From NCBI GenBank assembly GCA_946122785.1, contig CAMGYJ010000002.1:38714495-38778494 (forward strand): a DNA stretch of 64,000 bases, written 5' to 3'. Each line of letters begins with the position of its first letter. The first letter of the stretch is position 1. This DNA comes from Linum tenue (Eukaryota > Streptophyta > Magnoliopsida > Malpighiales > Linaceae). The translations under genes and the position numbers were made by a program. Of this stretch, positions 21,181 through 31,746 are shown in pieces. The notes beneath the pieces were generated by a model. It was not told the origin of the DNA. It saw only the letters and a program-made list of their open reading frames with translations, and did not search any database.

Positions 21181-21510
21181 GTAGCCGCTGATCTGGTCTG
21201 ACAACCGGGGAAGGTATGTGTGTTTTGGGTTTGTGGTCGACGGGATTTCGGTTGAGGTCGTGGGGGATTGGAGGAGGGGTTTTGTTATCGGCGGTGGGGG
21301 GAGACTTGGGTTGAGGACGCCGACGGTGGGGATTGGTGGAGGGGTTGTGATCGGCGGTGGAAGGAGGTTTGTCTTCACCGGCGGGGAAAGTAGTCAGAAG
21401 TTGTTTGGTGGGAGGTTTTTCTAAAGTAAGGGCAAAAACGTCTTTTACTCCAAAACTGTGGGCGGCAATTAGTAATTACTCGGGCGGCAAATAACAACCC
21501 TCCTTCCTCG

Positions 21511-22394
21511 CGTTGGCCTCATGAGATATTATTGAATCTGGAGACTGTGCAAATACGGGAATCGAGGTCGCATTAGTTGTCTAGGTTTTTTTCTGGGTCT
21601 TTGAGTCTTACGTGTGTTGCCTAATTGAGAAGTGGGAGTCATGTCGTGGGTGGTTTGGTGCTCGCTTGCGTTGGTAGTTTTGGGGCCTAGGGATAATGGA
21701 CTAGAGAGGGATTGGATGGTTGATTGAAAAGGCAGCTTGGCGGTTGTGCACATGGCTTCATCGTTCTGTGGTTGTTAGAGGTGAGTGGGAGATTTTTGAC
21801 GGTCGATTACTGTTGTTTGAATTGACTTTATCCCATATATGTGCTTCTTTATTCCCTTTTTTTGGCAAGGCTCTTTGTTTGTTGGGCAAGGTTCCCAATT
21901 GTTTGAAATCATTGCAGAGAACATTTCTATTTGGCCCTCTTATGTGAGTGGTGGGTAAGAGGTTGCCTAATGGGTTCTATTTGTCTTCTCTTTCTTTAGT
22001 ATGTTGGAGGTTCATTTTGTCTTCTCTTTTCAATCTGAACTCTCTTTTCCTCTCTGATCCTTTGCTTGGCATCTGGGTTCCTCTACTTTGATTATTGCTT
22101 CCACTCTTCTTTTGGACTAAAATGGATGCTACTTCATTGTGTAATCTCAAGGGTGTCAGCTGAGATGTCATCCTACGCTTGAGACTTTTTTCATATGTGG
22201 CTTGCTAAGAATCATTCTGGCACTAGAGTATTCAATCACTGTTGTCTTTGGACAGATCAGACGGTATGTTTGGTGGCTATTATCATCCTTTAGTGTTTAT
22301 CTTTCTTTGTTTTTGCTTGCGGGTTCATTTTTGTTGTTGTTGCATTAAGGGTATGCTCATTCAGAGCCTTGCACATGTGAGTCTTTCCTATGAT
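21511..22394 (+). other. Presumed 5' region of the decayed Helitron
   Basis: T-rich, intron-like sequence with plausible splice sites leading into the RPA-like segments. I see no clear Helitron 5' terminus (TC) and no intact frame. An intron-like GTATGT..CAG segment lies near 22262-22368. Confidence 0.35.
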
Positions 22395-23329
22395 TTTGAG
22401 CGGGTTCTGCGTGTTGGGGTTATCTACGTAATCAAGGCTTCTGATCTTAGTGCACCGAGAAATCTTTACCGTGCCTGCTCTTTTGATCTCATAATGGAGT
22501 TGCCGAGGAGTACAATTTTCCAAGTTTGCATTCTTCCCTCAACTGATTTCCCAACTGATTCCTTTGAGGTTGTGCCTTAGAGTGACCTGCAGCTGCGTGC
22601 TGGGGATCATCGAATCCTCTCAGATGTTGTGATCACTCACTTCTTTTTATGTTTTTGGGTTTGCTATCTTACCTTCCCTTTTAAACTTCCTTTTTAGATG
22701 TTGTCGGTCGTCTTCCTTCCATTATTGGGATTGATCACCATATCACCAGCCATGGATCGACTCTTAAACAAGTCTTGGTCTTTCAGAATGCTCTCTGTAC
22801 GTCTTTTGTCATGGTTTCCTCTTGCGTTGTTAGAGGTGTTCCTATCGATGTCTAGGGATGACTTTGTGAGCCTATGTTTCCTGTGTTTTTATAGTGGTCA
22901 ACGAGTTCCAATAACCCTTTGGAACGAGTTGATTTCCATTCTCGATGGAACCACTTTTATTCAAGCAGATTCCATAGAGTCGGTCATCTTAGCTGTTGGA
23001 AGTCTGATGGTTGGTCATTTGGCAAGTATGTTTTGTGTTTTATGTTGAGTTTGTTGGTTGCAAACTACCAAAAAGATTTGTTTTGAAAAAAAATTCAATT
23101 GTTTTCCAGGTGGTGAGTATACATGTTCGAGCTCCTCGGGTACCCGTGAGTCAGTTAGCCCTCGCATACCAGAGGCCTATAGCTTGCCTGCTTTGTGAGT
23201 TGTTTATTCTTTCTTTTGGTTCTATTGTTGTTTTATTGGTCTTTAATTTCTAATTTTGTCTACATGTTGCTGTTGAAGTTTTGCTTGAGGAAGAAACCCA
23301 GTTGCAGAGCTGGAGATCCAACTTGCAAC

Positions 23330-24105
23330 CAGTGGCGGAGCCAGAAAATTGACCAAGGGGGTGCTTCTTCATGTAATGAAAAAGTCAACTATGTAATAGA
23401 AAAGTCAACTCTAAACGAAAATATGAAAATCAACTTCATTATATGACTAATTCAGTCTATGTACTTAATTTGGAGATGAAATTGAGTATTACAAACACAC
23501 AACCCTAACCCTAAATTAACACAAATAATAAAACTTTCAAGTAATTGAAATTAAAACTTAGATTTTACCTTGTTGTTAAAGATTGATGATGTCAAACAAA
23601 GTAATTTTTTTGTTGCTGGCTTGTTGCTCCCCTACCCTGCTCACGATTGAAAAGAGAGATTTTTGGAGGTGAAGGACGGAGAACGAAAGTCTGGAGCCTA
23701 GAAATAGTTTGGATTTGTTGGGTAGGAGTCGGAAATATGGGTGGTGGGTGGAGCTTCGGCGAGCTTGGAGTCGGAGATGGAGAGCTGGGCGAGCTCGGCT
23801 TGCAACTCGCAGCGCCTCTGCTACTGCTGGGTGGAGGAAGAACGAAATTGTAACTGGGGATTGCGGGAATAGACGATTAGAGTTTTGCGTTTTGATATTA
23901 GGACAGATAATTAACATTGATATAATTAAACATGTATGTATTATAAATGGAAAACTCTTAGTTGAGATGGTAAAGATTTCTCATTGTCAATTACTAAATT
24001 AGTGGTTCGATCCTTGCTTCCTACTACATATATTGGATTTTTTTTTCGTCCCAAAGCCAAGGGGGGTGCATGCACCCCCCTCAAGTGTGCACAGCTCCGC
24101 CACTG
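23330..24105. mobile_element. hAT-type element, CAGTGGCGGAGC ends
   Basis: 776 bp, beginning CAGTGGCGGAGCCAG and ending CTCCGCCACTG, with a perfect 8-bp target duplication CTTGCAAC (23322-23329 and 24106-24113). It interrupts the RPA-like pseudogene, and one duplication copy must be removed to restore the reading of that segment. No transposase seen. Confidence 0.93.
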
Positions 24106-24515
24106 CTTGCAACATCTGATGAAGCTATTGCTGATGTTGCACGTCGTACAAGGACTATTGCTGATATTTTGGATCGGTACCATGGTGGTGCTTTAGTGGT
24201 GTGTGACTTTTTCTTTTGTGGTGGTTGTTATGATTCTTTTAGTAAATCATGGAATTGGTTAGCGTTCCTCAAAAGTTCGCATTCTTAATTTGCTTTCCTG
24301 TGGCAAAAGGATGACAAACATCGTTGCAGCGGGATAGTATGATCTGTCGAGTCTCGCAACCCATAGTACTACACGTCATGTAACATATACATGTGCACGA
24401 AGAAATGTTCTACTTGGAGGAATAAAAACTACTGGTGTCCAAATCTTTGGTAAATTACTGAACAACAAGTGACCATTGGGTATGCCTTCACTTCCCTCTT
24501 TTATCCAAGGTTTTT

Positions 24516-24877
24516 TGTTAGAAACAAAGTTTCTAACGGATTTGATATTTGGGGATTAGGGTTTATACGAATAGAATTAGGGATTGAGATTGGGGATTTG
24601 GGGAAGAAGAAGAATAGAATAGAGAATCGGCCGAGGCCTTGGAGGGATAGGGATCGAGAATTGAGAGGATAGGGAGAGATTAGGGTTTAGGAGATTATTT
24701 GATAATTCTTTCTTCACTCCTTCTGAATAAAACGCAAAGTACATATTTATAACGAAAGACTGGAAAACCCTAATAATAAACCTAATTCTATTAAATGACT
24801 ACTAACCTTAATAAGACTTACCCTAATAATAATGAAAATAATAAATATAGAAACCCTAGATAACTCGGTTTCTAACA
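24516..24877 (-). repeat. 3' LTR of the 2.1-kb element
   Basis: Starts TGTTAGAAAC and ends GTTTCTAACA on the plus strand, forming 10-bp terminal inverted repeats. One C/T difference from the partner lies near position 24567. Confidence 0.96.
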
Positions 24878-26195
24878 TCTCCTCCCCCTTCAGACCAACC
24901 TTGCCCTCAAGGTTGATCGACTCGACCCATTTCTTCACATCTCCCGCGCAATCCGCGTTTTGTCTTCTCCACTCCTTGCGCTTTCGTGTCTTCCAATTGT
25001 GCTCCATTGCTCGAATGAAACCCACACCAGCGACTCCGACTCCAATGGCCTCTTCCCAACACACGTGACGCAGGTTGCAACCATGATCAAATATCCCTCC
25101 ATCATCCTTTTCAAACTCCACAATATAAGAATCATAGAGTCTTTCTTCTTTGAGCCCATCCTCTAAGCCCATGAATTCATCTTCTATTTCTTCCAAGCCC
25201 ACACCATATAATAGAGATTCAACTAAACAACCTATTTCGGGCCTAAGCTCTCTTTGAGCACCCAGCCCATTAGTTCCTTGAAATCTGATGGCTCTTTTCG
25301 GCCCAATCCCTTCTTTGGCCCACTTCACTCTAAACTTATGTCTTCTAAGTTGATCTGTTGGGCCCAGAGTGGGCCAAAGAATTGGCCCATGAGAAGTCCA
25401 ATTCACCTCCCACTTCAGACCAGCAGCCTTCATTCCACTAGCCAACTTGTAACCCAAACTTGGGTTGGCTTTCGGCCCATACCAAGGAGCAGCCCAATCC
25501 GCCTGGCCCGAGAGAGAGAGCTGATGTTGTCCTGCTCCTCGACCCAAATCAGGAAGCCTAGGGTTTTCAAAGACACAGCAGCCACCCTCCTTCTTCGGCT
25601 TCGTCTTCCTCGCCGCGCCACCCGCCACCCAGCGACGGCGAGACCAGTTCTCCTCCGGCCTCGCTGGCGCCGTCATCACTCGTCCGCTCCTCCCCGCCGC
25701 GCGGGTTGTCTGGACCGTCGGCTGCAACTTCCCCAGCTCTCCCCTCTCCGGCTCGCCGCCTGCCGCGCCGGTCCTTCGCTCCGCCATCGTCGCCGCGACT
25801 GGAGCTATCGGCGACCCCGACTCCTTCGCCGGCCGCGCGCTTCCCGGCGCCTCCCCGCCAGCCCCGACGAATGGGCTCTGCCCGGCGCCACCACCCGCTG
25901 TCGCGCGCGCAGCCTCCTGCCGGGCGGCTCCTTCCTCGCCTCGGCCGGCCTGCCCATGCGCCGTCGCGCGCCCGTCGGCCCCGGGCCCTCCGTCCCAGCC
26001 GCCGCCTTCCACCCCGCTCGCCCGGACGCACGAGCCGCATCCCGCGCCGTCGCCTCGGTCGGCGTCAGCGAGCGCCGCCAGCCGCGCGCCCTCCTTCTCT
26101 GTCGCGGCGCCTCGCGCCGGCTCCCTCTTCCAGGAGTTCGCGATTTGCCATAACTCCTCTCGCAACTTAGCCCATGACTGCTCTGATTTTTCCAT
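24747..26195 (-). CDS. 482-aa Gly/Ala/Arg-rich ORF of the non-autonomous LTR element
   Basis: The chosen start is the ATG at 26195, beginning MEKSEQSWAKLREELWQIAN, about 80 bp inside the element and 300 bp downstream of the LTR TATA box. The upstream in-frame ATG at 26285 lies in the LTR. Residues 1-35 look helical. About 40-230 are extremely Gly/Ala/Arg/Glu-rich, from a stretch far richer in GC than its surroundings. The C-terminal half is of normal composition (GCLVESLLYGVGLEEIEDEF, later VESINLEGKVGL). The frame crosses the polypurine tract and ends inside the 3' LTR. It could be a Gag-like or chaperone protein, but no zinc knuckle or known domain is visible. A non-coding origin with a chance open frame is possible, since GGCCCA promoter-like words recur in it. 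Confidence 0.5.
   Translation of the reverse strand: MEKSEQSWAKLREELWQIANSWKREPARGAATEKEGARLAALADADRGDGAGCGSCVRASGVEGGGWDGGPGADGRATAHGQAGRGEEGAARQEAARATAGGGAGQSPFVGAGGEAPGSARPAKESGSPIAPVAATMAERRTGAAGGEPERGELGKLQPTVQTTRAAGRSGRVMTAPARPEENWSRRRWVAGGAARKTKPKKEGGCCVFENPRLPDLGRGAGQHQLSLSGQADWAAPWYGPKANPSLGYKLASGMKAAGLKWEVNWTSHGPILWPTLGPTDQLRRHKFRVKWAKEGIGPKRAIRFQGTNGLGAQRELRPEIGCLVESLLYGVGLEEIEDEFMGLEDGLKEERLYDSYIVEFEKDDGGIFDHGCNLRHVCWEEAIGVGVAGVGFIRAMEHNWKTRKRKEWRRQNADCAGDVKKWVESINLEGKVGLKGEEMLETELSRVSIFIIFIIIRVSLIKVSSHLIELGLLLGFSSLSL
24878..24891 (-). other. Polypurine tract of the 2.1-kb element
   Basis: The minus strand reads GAAGGGGGAGGAGA directly before the 3' LTR. The long ORF runs through it in frame (KGEEMLETE). 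Confidence 0.9.
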
Positions 26196-26259
26196 GTCGA
26201 TGCTCCGGTTTCTCAGCTGTCCCTGATAGAGTTGAGACGAACTCACCGATCGAAACCGG

Positions 26260-26271
26260 GCTCTGATACCA
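26260..26271 (-). other. Primer-binding site of the 2.1-kb element (Met-tRNA type)
   Basis: The minus strand reads TGGTATCAGAGC two bases after the 5' LTR. Confidence 0.95.
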
Positions 26272-26273
26272 GA

Positions 26274-26635
26274 TGTTAGAAACAAAGTTTCTAACGGATT
26301 TGATATTTGGGGATTAGGGTTTATATGAATAGAATTAGGGATTGAGATTGGGGATTTGGGGAAGAAGAAGAATAGAATAGAGAATCGGCCGAGGCCTTGG
26401 AGGGATAGGGATCGAGAATTGAGAGGATAGGGAGAGATTAGGGTTTAGGAGATTATTTGATAATTCTTTCTTCACTCCTTCTGAATAAAACGCAAAGTAC
26501 ATATTTATAACGAAAGACTGGAAAACCCTAATAATAAACCTAATTCTATTAAATGACTACTAACCTTAATAAGACTTACCCTAATAATAATGAAAATAAT
26601 AAATATAGAAACCCTAGATAACTCGGTTTCTAACA
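26274..26635 (-). repeat. 5' LTR of the 2.1-kb element
   Basis: Nearly identical to the 3' LTR, carrying the functional promoter for minus-strand transcription. Confidence 0.96.
26502..26509 (-). promoter_or_regulatory. LTR TATA box
   Basis: Perfect TATAAATA on the minus strand in the 5' LTR; its twin in the 3' LTR is at 24744-24751. It lies about 230 bp before the LTR/primer-site boundary, consistent with an R-U5 region downstream. Confidence 0.65.
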
Positions 26636-27527
26636 TTTTTCCCTTCATGGTTTAGGTTGTGTATCTTTATTTGTATGGAGATTGATTAGTTGATGGTCAA
26701 TACTTGGTGTCTGAAGGTCTTTTGTCTTGTTTTGTGGGATTGTGTGTAGGTACAAGATTCAGTTGACCTTGCGTGATAAAACTAAGGAGGCCCCTTTTAT
26801 CATTTTTGGTTCATTTGGTAACAATTTAGTGCTCACATCAGCTCAAGCGCTGGCACATAGGTACTCTCACAGGCTTAGCCAGCTTCCACATGAACTCAAT
26901 GCATTTTGTGGCCAGTCTGTGAGGTTTGAGGTTAAACTTCCTATGATGGAAAGTAATGGAGTGTCGACTGGGGAGTTTAGATTTCTTCGGGTGCTTCTTG
27001 TGGACGATCTGAGACCGCAGTTTGCTCTCCCAACTCCCATGCAGGTAGCTACAACTATGCCTCATAATTCTCTGCTTAGTCACAGTATTTTTGGTGGGAG
27101 TGGCATGCTTTTATTGACTAGCCCAACTAAGTCATCCCATTGTGGCTGTTCTGGCTCCTCTCTACAAAGGTCTTCTCTTTGAATTCTGTTTACGATTTTG
27201 AATTTTGTTTTGATAAGGTAGTGTTAAAAGTAAGCAAGCTGATTATATTTCTTATCTTGCTCAGTTCTTCTAAGGGAAAAGAAAAGGTTTCAGGACTATC
27301 TTTGTTTCAGAATCATAATCCAGTTATTCAGGTTGGATAGTCAACAGAACATCTGCCATGGCTAAATAATTTGTTTGTTCTTCCAGCCAATCTCATGGTT
27401 CCCTAACCATTAAAGAACACATTAGCAAGCTTGGGAAGCAAACTCTCCCGACCAGTAATTTGAGTAGGCCAGATTGTGTGTCAGTCGGTGCTAAGTTGGT
27501 GTCCAGTCAAATCCCTGAGTTGCCTGG

Positions 27528-28083
27528 TGACACGCTAAAACACAACACCAGACTGCGACCAAGTGTAATCACAGCCTGGAAATGCAGTAAAGTGGCAAGT
27601 TCTATTTATCAACCCTGGGTCTAGATCTACTGCCTACTCCGTGATGATTTATTATCTAGCAAATTAAGTTGATTGAATGTGGTTTTAAGCAAAAGCAGTA
27701 TGAAAGCATGAAATGGTTTGAAGTTCTTAAGCATGGGAAGAGTCACTCGGGAATGAGTCCCCCTAGCTCCTTAGTTAGGTCAAAGTTGTAATTACCTTTG
27801 GTTGATTTACCGTTGATTAAACTGTGGAAGATCCGACAGTAGCTTGGAATCTCTTAAGCTAACCAAGCCCTCTCAGGCAGACTAACCGGCCGGCGACTAG
27901 CCCTTCACCGGGATAGACTGCTGAGGCAATAAACACAGAACTCCAGTACTGGAATTGGATTCCAGTACAAAGCAGTAAATCGATTAAAATCAATCAGTAT
28001 ATCAATCCAAAGTCATTAAAATCAAGATTCCTAACACATGGAACTAGGGTTCTTCATACCCAAGTGAGAGAAGGTTCTACTCC

Positions 28084-28126
<43 letters not shown>

Positions 28127-28798
28127 CAGAAATCAGAGCAGTCATACTCATAAAAATGCGGATAATCTGCTCTGTGATGTCGATCTTCACTCCTGGGGAT
28201 GAAACCTGGGCTTCAATGGTGAGAAATCCACTCTAGATAGCTCCTAGGGTTTGTTTTTTGCACTCTCTCTCTCTAAAACTCTGTTTTCTGCTCAAAAAGT
28301 CGATTCCCATCCCTTTGGCTCGAATCTGCCTCATACACCCGATTCCGGGCGAAATACGGGCTGAATTAAGGTCGTAATCATGGCTTGTCCGTATTTCACT
28401 CAAAACGCGCGTTTCACTTAACACCGATGAAGGGAATTACGGTCGTCATTACCCAATTATTGCCAGTATTTGTGGAATTACGATCGTAATTCATTCTGTT
28501 CTTGCCCGTATTTTGCTCTTCGACAGACATTCTTAGGGATTTGGCTTGGCATTAAAATTACGGTAAGGACAGTGGCAATTACGCCCGTAATTGTGCAGGG
28601 ATGCCCGTATTTTGAATCTTGAATCGCCAACTGACCTCCAAATGACCCGAAACTTGCGCCTATACATCCCTTTACTCGTTAGGGCCTGAGATATGACAAA
28701 ACAACACAACTTAGCGTAAAATAAGCCAAGGAACCACAAATTCGAGCTAAAATGGTTAGGAAACAAGAGTGCAAACATGTGCAAATACTATGCTATCA
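27528..28798 (-). repeat. Athila 3' LTR
   Basis: 1271 bp; read on the minus strand it begins TGATAGCATAG and ends TAGCGTGTCA. It is homologous along its length to the solo LTR at 56404-57777. A (GA)n run lies at about 28085-28121. Confidence 0.9.
28420..28620. repeat. Palindromic ATTACG-CGTAAT cluster in Athila LTR
   Basis: Several imperfect palindromes such as AATTACGATCGTAATT and AATTACGCCCGTAATT alternate with CCCGTATTT words. Related copies recur in the element's interior at 32600-32840. Confidence 0.8.
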
Positions 28799-28813
28799 AA
28801 TTCCCCCACACTT
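28799..28813 (-). other. Athila polypurine tract
   Basis: The minus strand reads AAGTGTGGGGGAATT directly before the TG of the 3' LTR. Confidence 0.85.
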
Positions 28814-30287
28814 AACCGTTTGCTTGTCCTCAAGCAAACCAAGTCAGATACAAGGTAAGCTTTGTGGACATATCATATAAGCACAAAACACGTGAATCAT
28901 ACTGGCTTTTGATCATTAACACATGGACAACTTCAACAGCAATCTGGACAACCACCACAGAGGACATTCGAGTGCAGCAAAATCGGGTAAAGGAAGAGTC
29001 TCCATTCTGTTCACCAACCAACATAGACTTGACTCAACCACTTATTCAAGACAGTCACCTCATGCATAAAATTCAAGACATCAGAATCCAGACCGAGCAA
29101 TCTAGGTCCTCACCGGGGTAAAGAGTGCAGAGAATATAAGGAGATGAATCGCTCACTCTCGACCAGTGGGGTCAGGACAATTTGATGCAAGATGTGCATA
29201 CTCATACTCTCAATCCCGAACATCTCTTCACCATGATGGCAGCCTCTAAATGTTAGAGTGCACATATCGGGTGTCACCACTAACCAATCCGGAGGTCTTA
29301 GACACAGGTTCAGATGACTGGCTAGGGTCTTGGACATGGGGGAAAAGCCTTTTAGGTGGTGGAAGTATTAATAACACAAGGTTCCACAGTTCCAAACCCA
29401 ACACATTCACCGCCAATCAAACCACTTACTTTCTTTCTGTCATTCTGCATTACCCAAATTCTTTAGAGCACAAGAGCGAAGGAGGTCACAATAATGTTAG
29501 TATTTCTAAGCCAAACTGCTAAGAAACACTACTTAATGAGCATGATTCAGATTTTTGGTAGTGGCTCTCTCTAGCTTCCATTCATTTTTTTTTCATTTTT
29601 TTTCATTTCATTTCTTGAGAGAACCACCACCTATGCACATTTTTCAAACACATGCTCAACTTTTAAGAACTACCTCCAACCCTCACACTTATGTTTAGCA
29701 GAAACAGCAGAGAACAAGCAAAAACCACTCTGTGGAACCTTCTAAGATATGCAAAAGGGTGATTTTTCATTGTAGACCGAAAGAAAGAAAGTGATACAGC
29801 TCAAAGGGGCTGACTAGGGGGTATGACACACCAGGACAATCAATTTGGTCGTGAGCTATTCCTATGCCTCCATCATCTTAGCTAATGACAATGTGAATGC
29901 TACACATCATGGAAGAGGGATCTATCGCACAAGAAAGAAACGAGCAGGCTCAAATCTCACATGGCTGCCTATATGCTCTATCTCTCATTCTGATTCCCTG
30001 AACTAGATGCATAAACGACTGTCAAGAGCAAGTGATCAATCCAAGTCACAGTTGGTAAGTAAAAAGTTGAAAAACTGAACCCCTACACAACTCTACTGCA
30101 CGTCTCAGTCATCATTATAGGTTGTCCTAGTCACAATCCAGTTGTCATGCATTTGATTCACCAATTAAACCCACAGTGCCAATATGATCAAGCAAACAGC
30201 AGTACTTGGAGCTCTCAAATCTAGAGATTTGGACAGCGGACTAGGCTCCAAGCACACATATATACGTTCCAATAAATACAAAGCACC

Positions 30288-30377
<90 letters not shown>

Positions 30378-30514
30378 AGGTGAAAGAAACCATAGTTCCA
30401 AGTCTACAATCCAAATAAACAGGACAAGAGAAAAGGAAACACAAAATGGAGTCTTAGTCTGGAAAGAAAGACAAATGTAGAGCCCAGCTCGATGGTTCAG
30501 CAGGCAGAGCCAGC
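28814..30514 (-). other. Athila 3' untranslated region
   Basis: About 1.7 kb between the accessory ORF and the LTR. Short frames only; nothing recognised apart from the microsatellite at 30286-30376 and one hairpin repeat at 30204-30252. Confidence 0.6.
30286..30376. repeat. Compound microsatellite (C)19(AC)36
   Basis: A run of C followed by about 36 AC dinucleotides. The Cys/Val and His/Thr frames over it are artefacts. Confidence 0.98.
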
Positions 30515-31699
30515 TTAGTTCTCGTTGCCACCATCGCCAGCTGGAGGCGGGTAGAGATCCTCATACCCCGGGGAAGCCTCCCAGGGGTAGCTAACAGCAG
30601 CAGGGTCCATGTCCAATGTGAGCCGAAAGGATGCAGCGGAGACCTTCGCCAGCAAGGATCTGCTCGTTCTGGAGAGTGATGGCTGCCAGCTGCTCAGCAA
30701 TGTAAGATGTGGGGGCGGGAGCAGACGGGCCGGCAGCAGAAGTGGATGCACCAGCTACAGAAGGCGTGGTCCGATGGGGTCCACATCGAGGGCCGACATC
30801 ACTCACCTCGGGGGGATCATCGCCCTCTGGTGCACGAGGAACAGGGTGAGGAAGTCCCAGAATCTAGGTCACGTCCCCGTCGTGCTTCAATATCAGCTGG
30901 CGCCGTAAGGTGTCCTGGGAGAAGGGTGTCGGGGCCTGGATCACAATGAAGCCGGTGAGGTTGATGCTGTAGTACCGGATCAGGGCAGTGACCACCGGGC
31001 CACAAGCAAGAGGACGACGCAGCGAGAAGCCTTGGTGATGGTCCTGGCGAGGATAGAGGCCAAGTGGAGATTGTCTTCCTCCTAGCTCATCGAGTGTAGG
31101 AAATGCAAGGTGCGGAGCTAGAGATAACTTGCTGAGCCACCATTGGGTGCGTAGGACTTCCCGAAGAGCTGGTTGAGGATGCGCCACTTTGGGCGCAGAT
31201 GAGTAGCAGTGGTCGAACCCGGCGTGAACACAGCGCCCGCGAACTCCGGGAGGCAGATCCTCTCGAAGAAATGCTGGTCCCGAAAGATAGGAGCGTCTTT
31301 TTCTTCGATGGTGAGGTGGCAAGCAAATGGCGGAAGAAGCCCCAGGGCCCGGTCAAAGTCATCATAGCTTAGGGAATAAGACTCCCCACCTAGCTTGAAG
31401 TCGATGGCGTTGCCGTGAGCGCCTGTTCGGGTCTGAAAGTGCACGAAGGTGGCATAGAACTCCCATCGGAGATCCTGATAAATCGGCTCAGCGAGGCAAA
31501 GGAGGTGCCGACAGGAGTAGGCGCGAACAACAGCCTCCATTGCCTCGCGAGCACCCAGCTCCGCGAAGACCTCAAAATCGAGGTTATGGTGCTCATAGAG
31601 TTTGCGGCGTCGGATGTCCCGCAGAGTCTTCTTATGGTCATGGTCGAGCATGTTCAGGTAAGTGTTCATGGTCCTGCAACCAGAAGGCAACAAAAGCAC
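30515..31699 (-). pseudogene. Athila accessory (env-position) ORF, frameshifted
   Basis: The best-preserved part is a 193-aa frame at 31118-31699 with LREFYATFVHFQ-like and FKLGGESYSLSYDDFDRALG-like blocks (here LRWEFYATFVHF). These match the Athila ORF1 / plant retrotransposon accessory family from memory. It continues in other frames at about 30864-31120 (VVTALIRYYSINLTGFIV) and 30515-30806, ending in a Pro/Ser-rich tail with YIAEQLAAITLQNEQIL. At least two frameshifts are needed, so it is dead. The family's function is unknown. The shared block order with the Copia third ORF is noted in the findings. Confidence 0.75.
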
Positions 31700-31746
31700 A
31701 AAAACATATATGGAACCTCGTCAATGGTGAGTACACAATCAACCGC

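Larger units (their letters stand above)
14818..21502. mobile_element. Mutator-like element with long degenerate TIRs, carrying a CACTA insertion
   Basis: Both ends carry two copies of an ATTTGCCGCCCG-like motif in inverted orientation (14827-14870 and 21460-21492). They are followed inward by similar CCGCC-rich sequence and by related 24-bp minisatellites. The flanking 8-mer CTTCCTCG occurs on each side (14810-14817 and 21503-21510). An 8-9 bp duplication with TIRs of several hundred bases fits Mutator-like elements. With the CACTA element removed it is about 2.8 kb, and no transposase was recognised. The family assignment is inferred from structure only. Confidence 0.65.
24516..26635 (-). 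mobile_element. Young non-autonomous LTR retrotransposon, 2.1 kb, with one long ORF
   Basis: Two 362-bp LTRs (24516-24877 and 26274-26635) differ at one position by eye and are flanked by TTTTT (24511-24515 and 26636-26640). A Met-tRNA primer site and a polypurine tract place transcription on the minus strand. There is no protease, RT, RNase H or integrase. The 1.4-kb interior holds a single GC-rich reading frame. The element must be moved by another element's enzymes. It inserted into the RPA-like gene. Size and content fall between TRIM elements and larger LARDs. Confidence 0.95.
22395..27180 (+). pseudogene. RPA-like single-strand DNA-binding protein gene, interrupted (Helitron-associated)
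   Basis: Scattered plus-strand segments resemble plant RPA1-like proteins carried by Helitrons. About 22395-22580 fits the first OB fold (FERVLRVGVIYVI, then FDLIMELPRST..F.V). 22697-23050 fits the second (DVVGRLPSIIGIDH, GQRVPITLWNELI, VILAVGSLMVG). 26745-27000 fits the C-terminal OB fold (YKIQLTLRDKTKEAPFIIFG, then LPHELNAFCGQSVRFEVKL). A helical segment (AELEIQLATSDEAIADVARR) spans the hAT insertion site when that element is skipped. Frames are broken by presumed introns, stops, a hAT element and a 2.1-kb LTR element. RPA-like proteins bind ssDNA during rolling-circle transposition. A host RPA paralogue is the main alternative. Confidence 0.72.

Noticed and set aside
24516..24877. Telomere-like TTAGGG/TTTAGGG words
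   Set aside because: Only isolated words such as GATTAGGGTTTAG within an LTR; there is no tandem telomeric array.
25254..26153. 299-codon plus-strand ORF across the GC island, and further overlapping frames of 150-160 codons
   Set aside because: They are antisense or shifted shadows of the minus-strand frame, caused by high GC and few stop codons. Element orientation (primer site, polypurine tract, TATA box) is minus.
30165..30480. Cys/Val-rich and His/Thr-rich proteins
   Set aside because: Translation of a (C)n(AC)n microsatellite.
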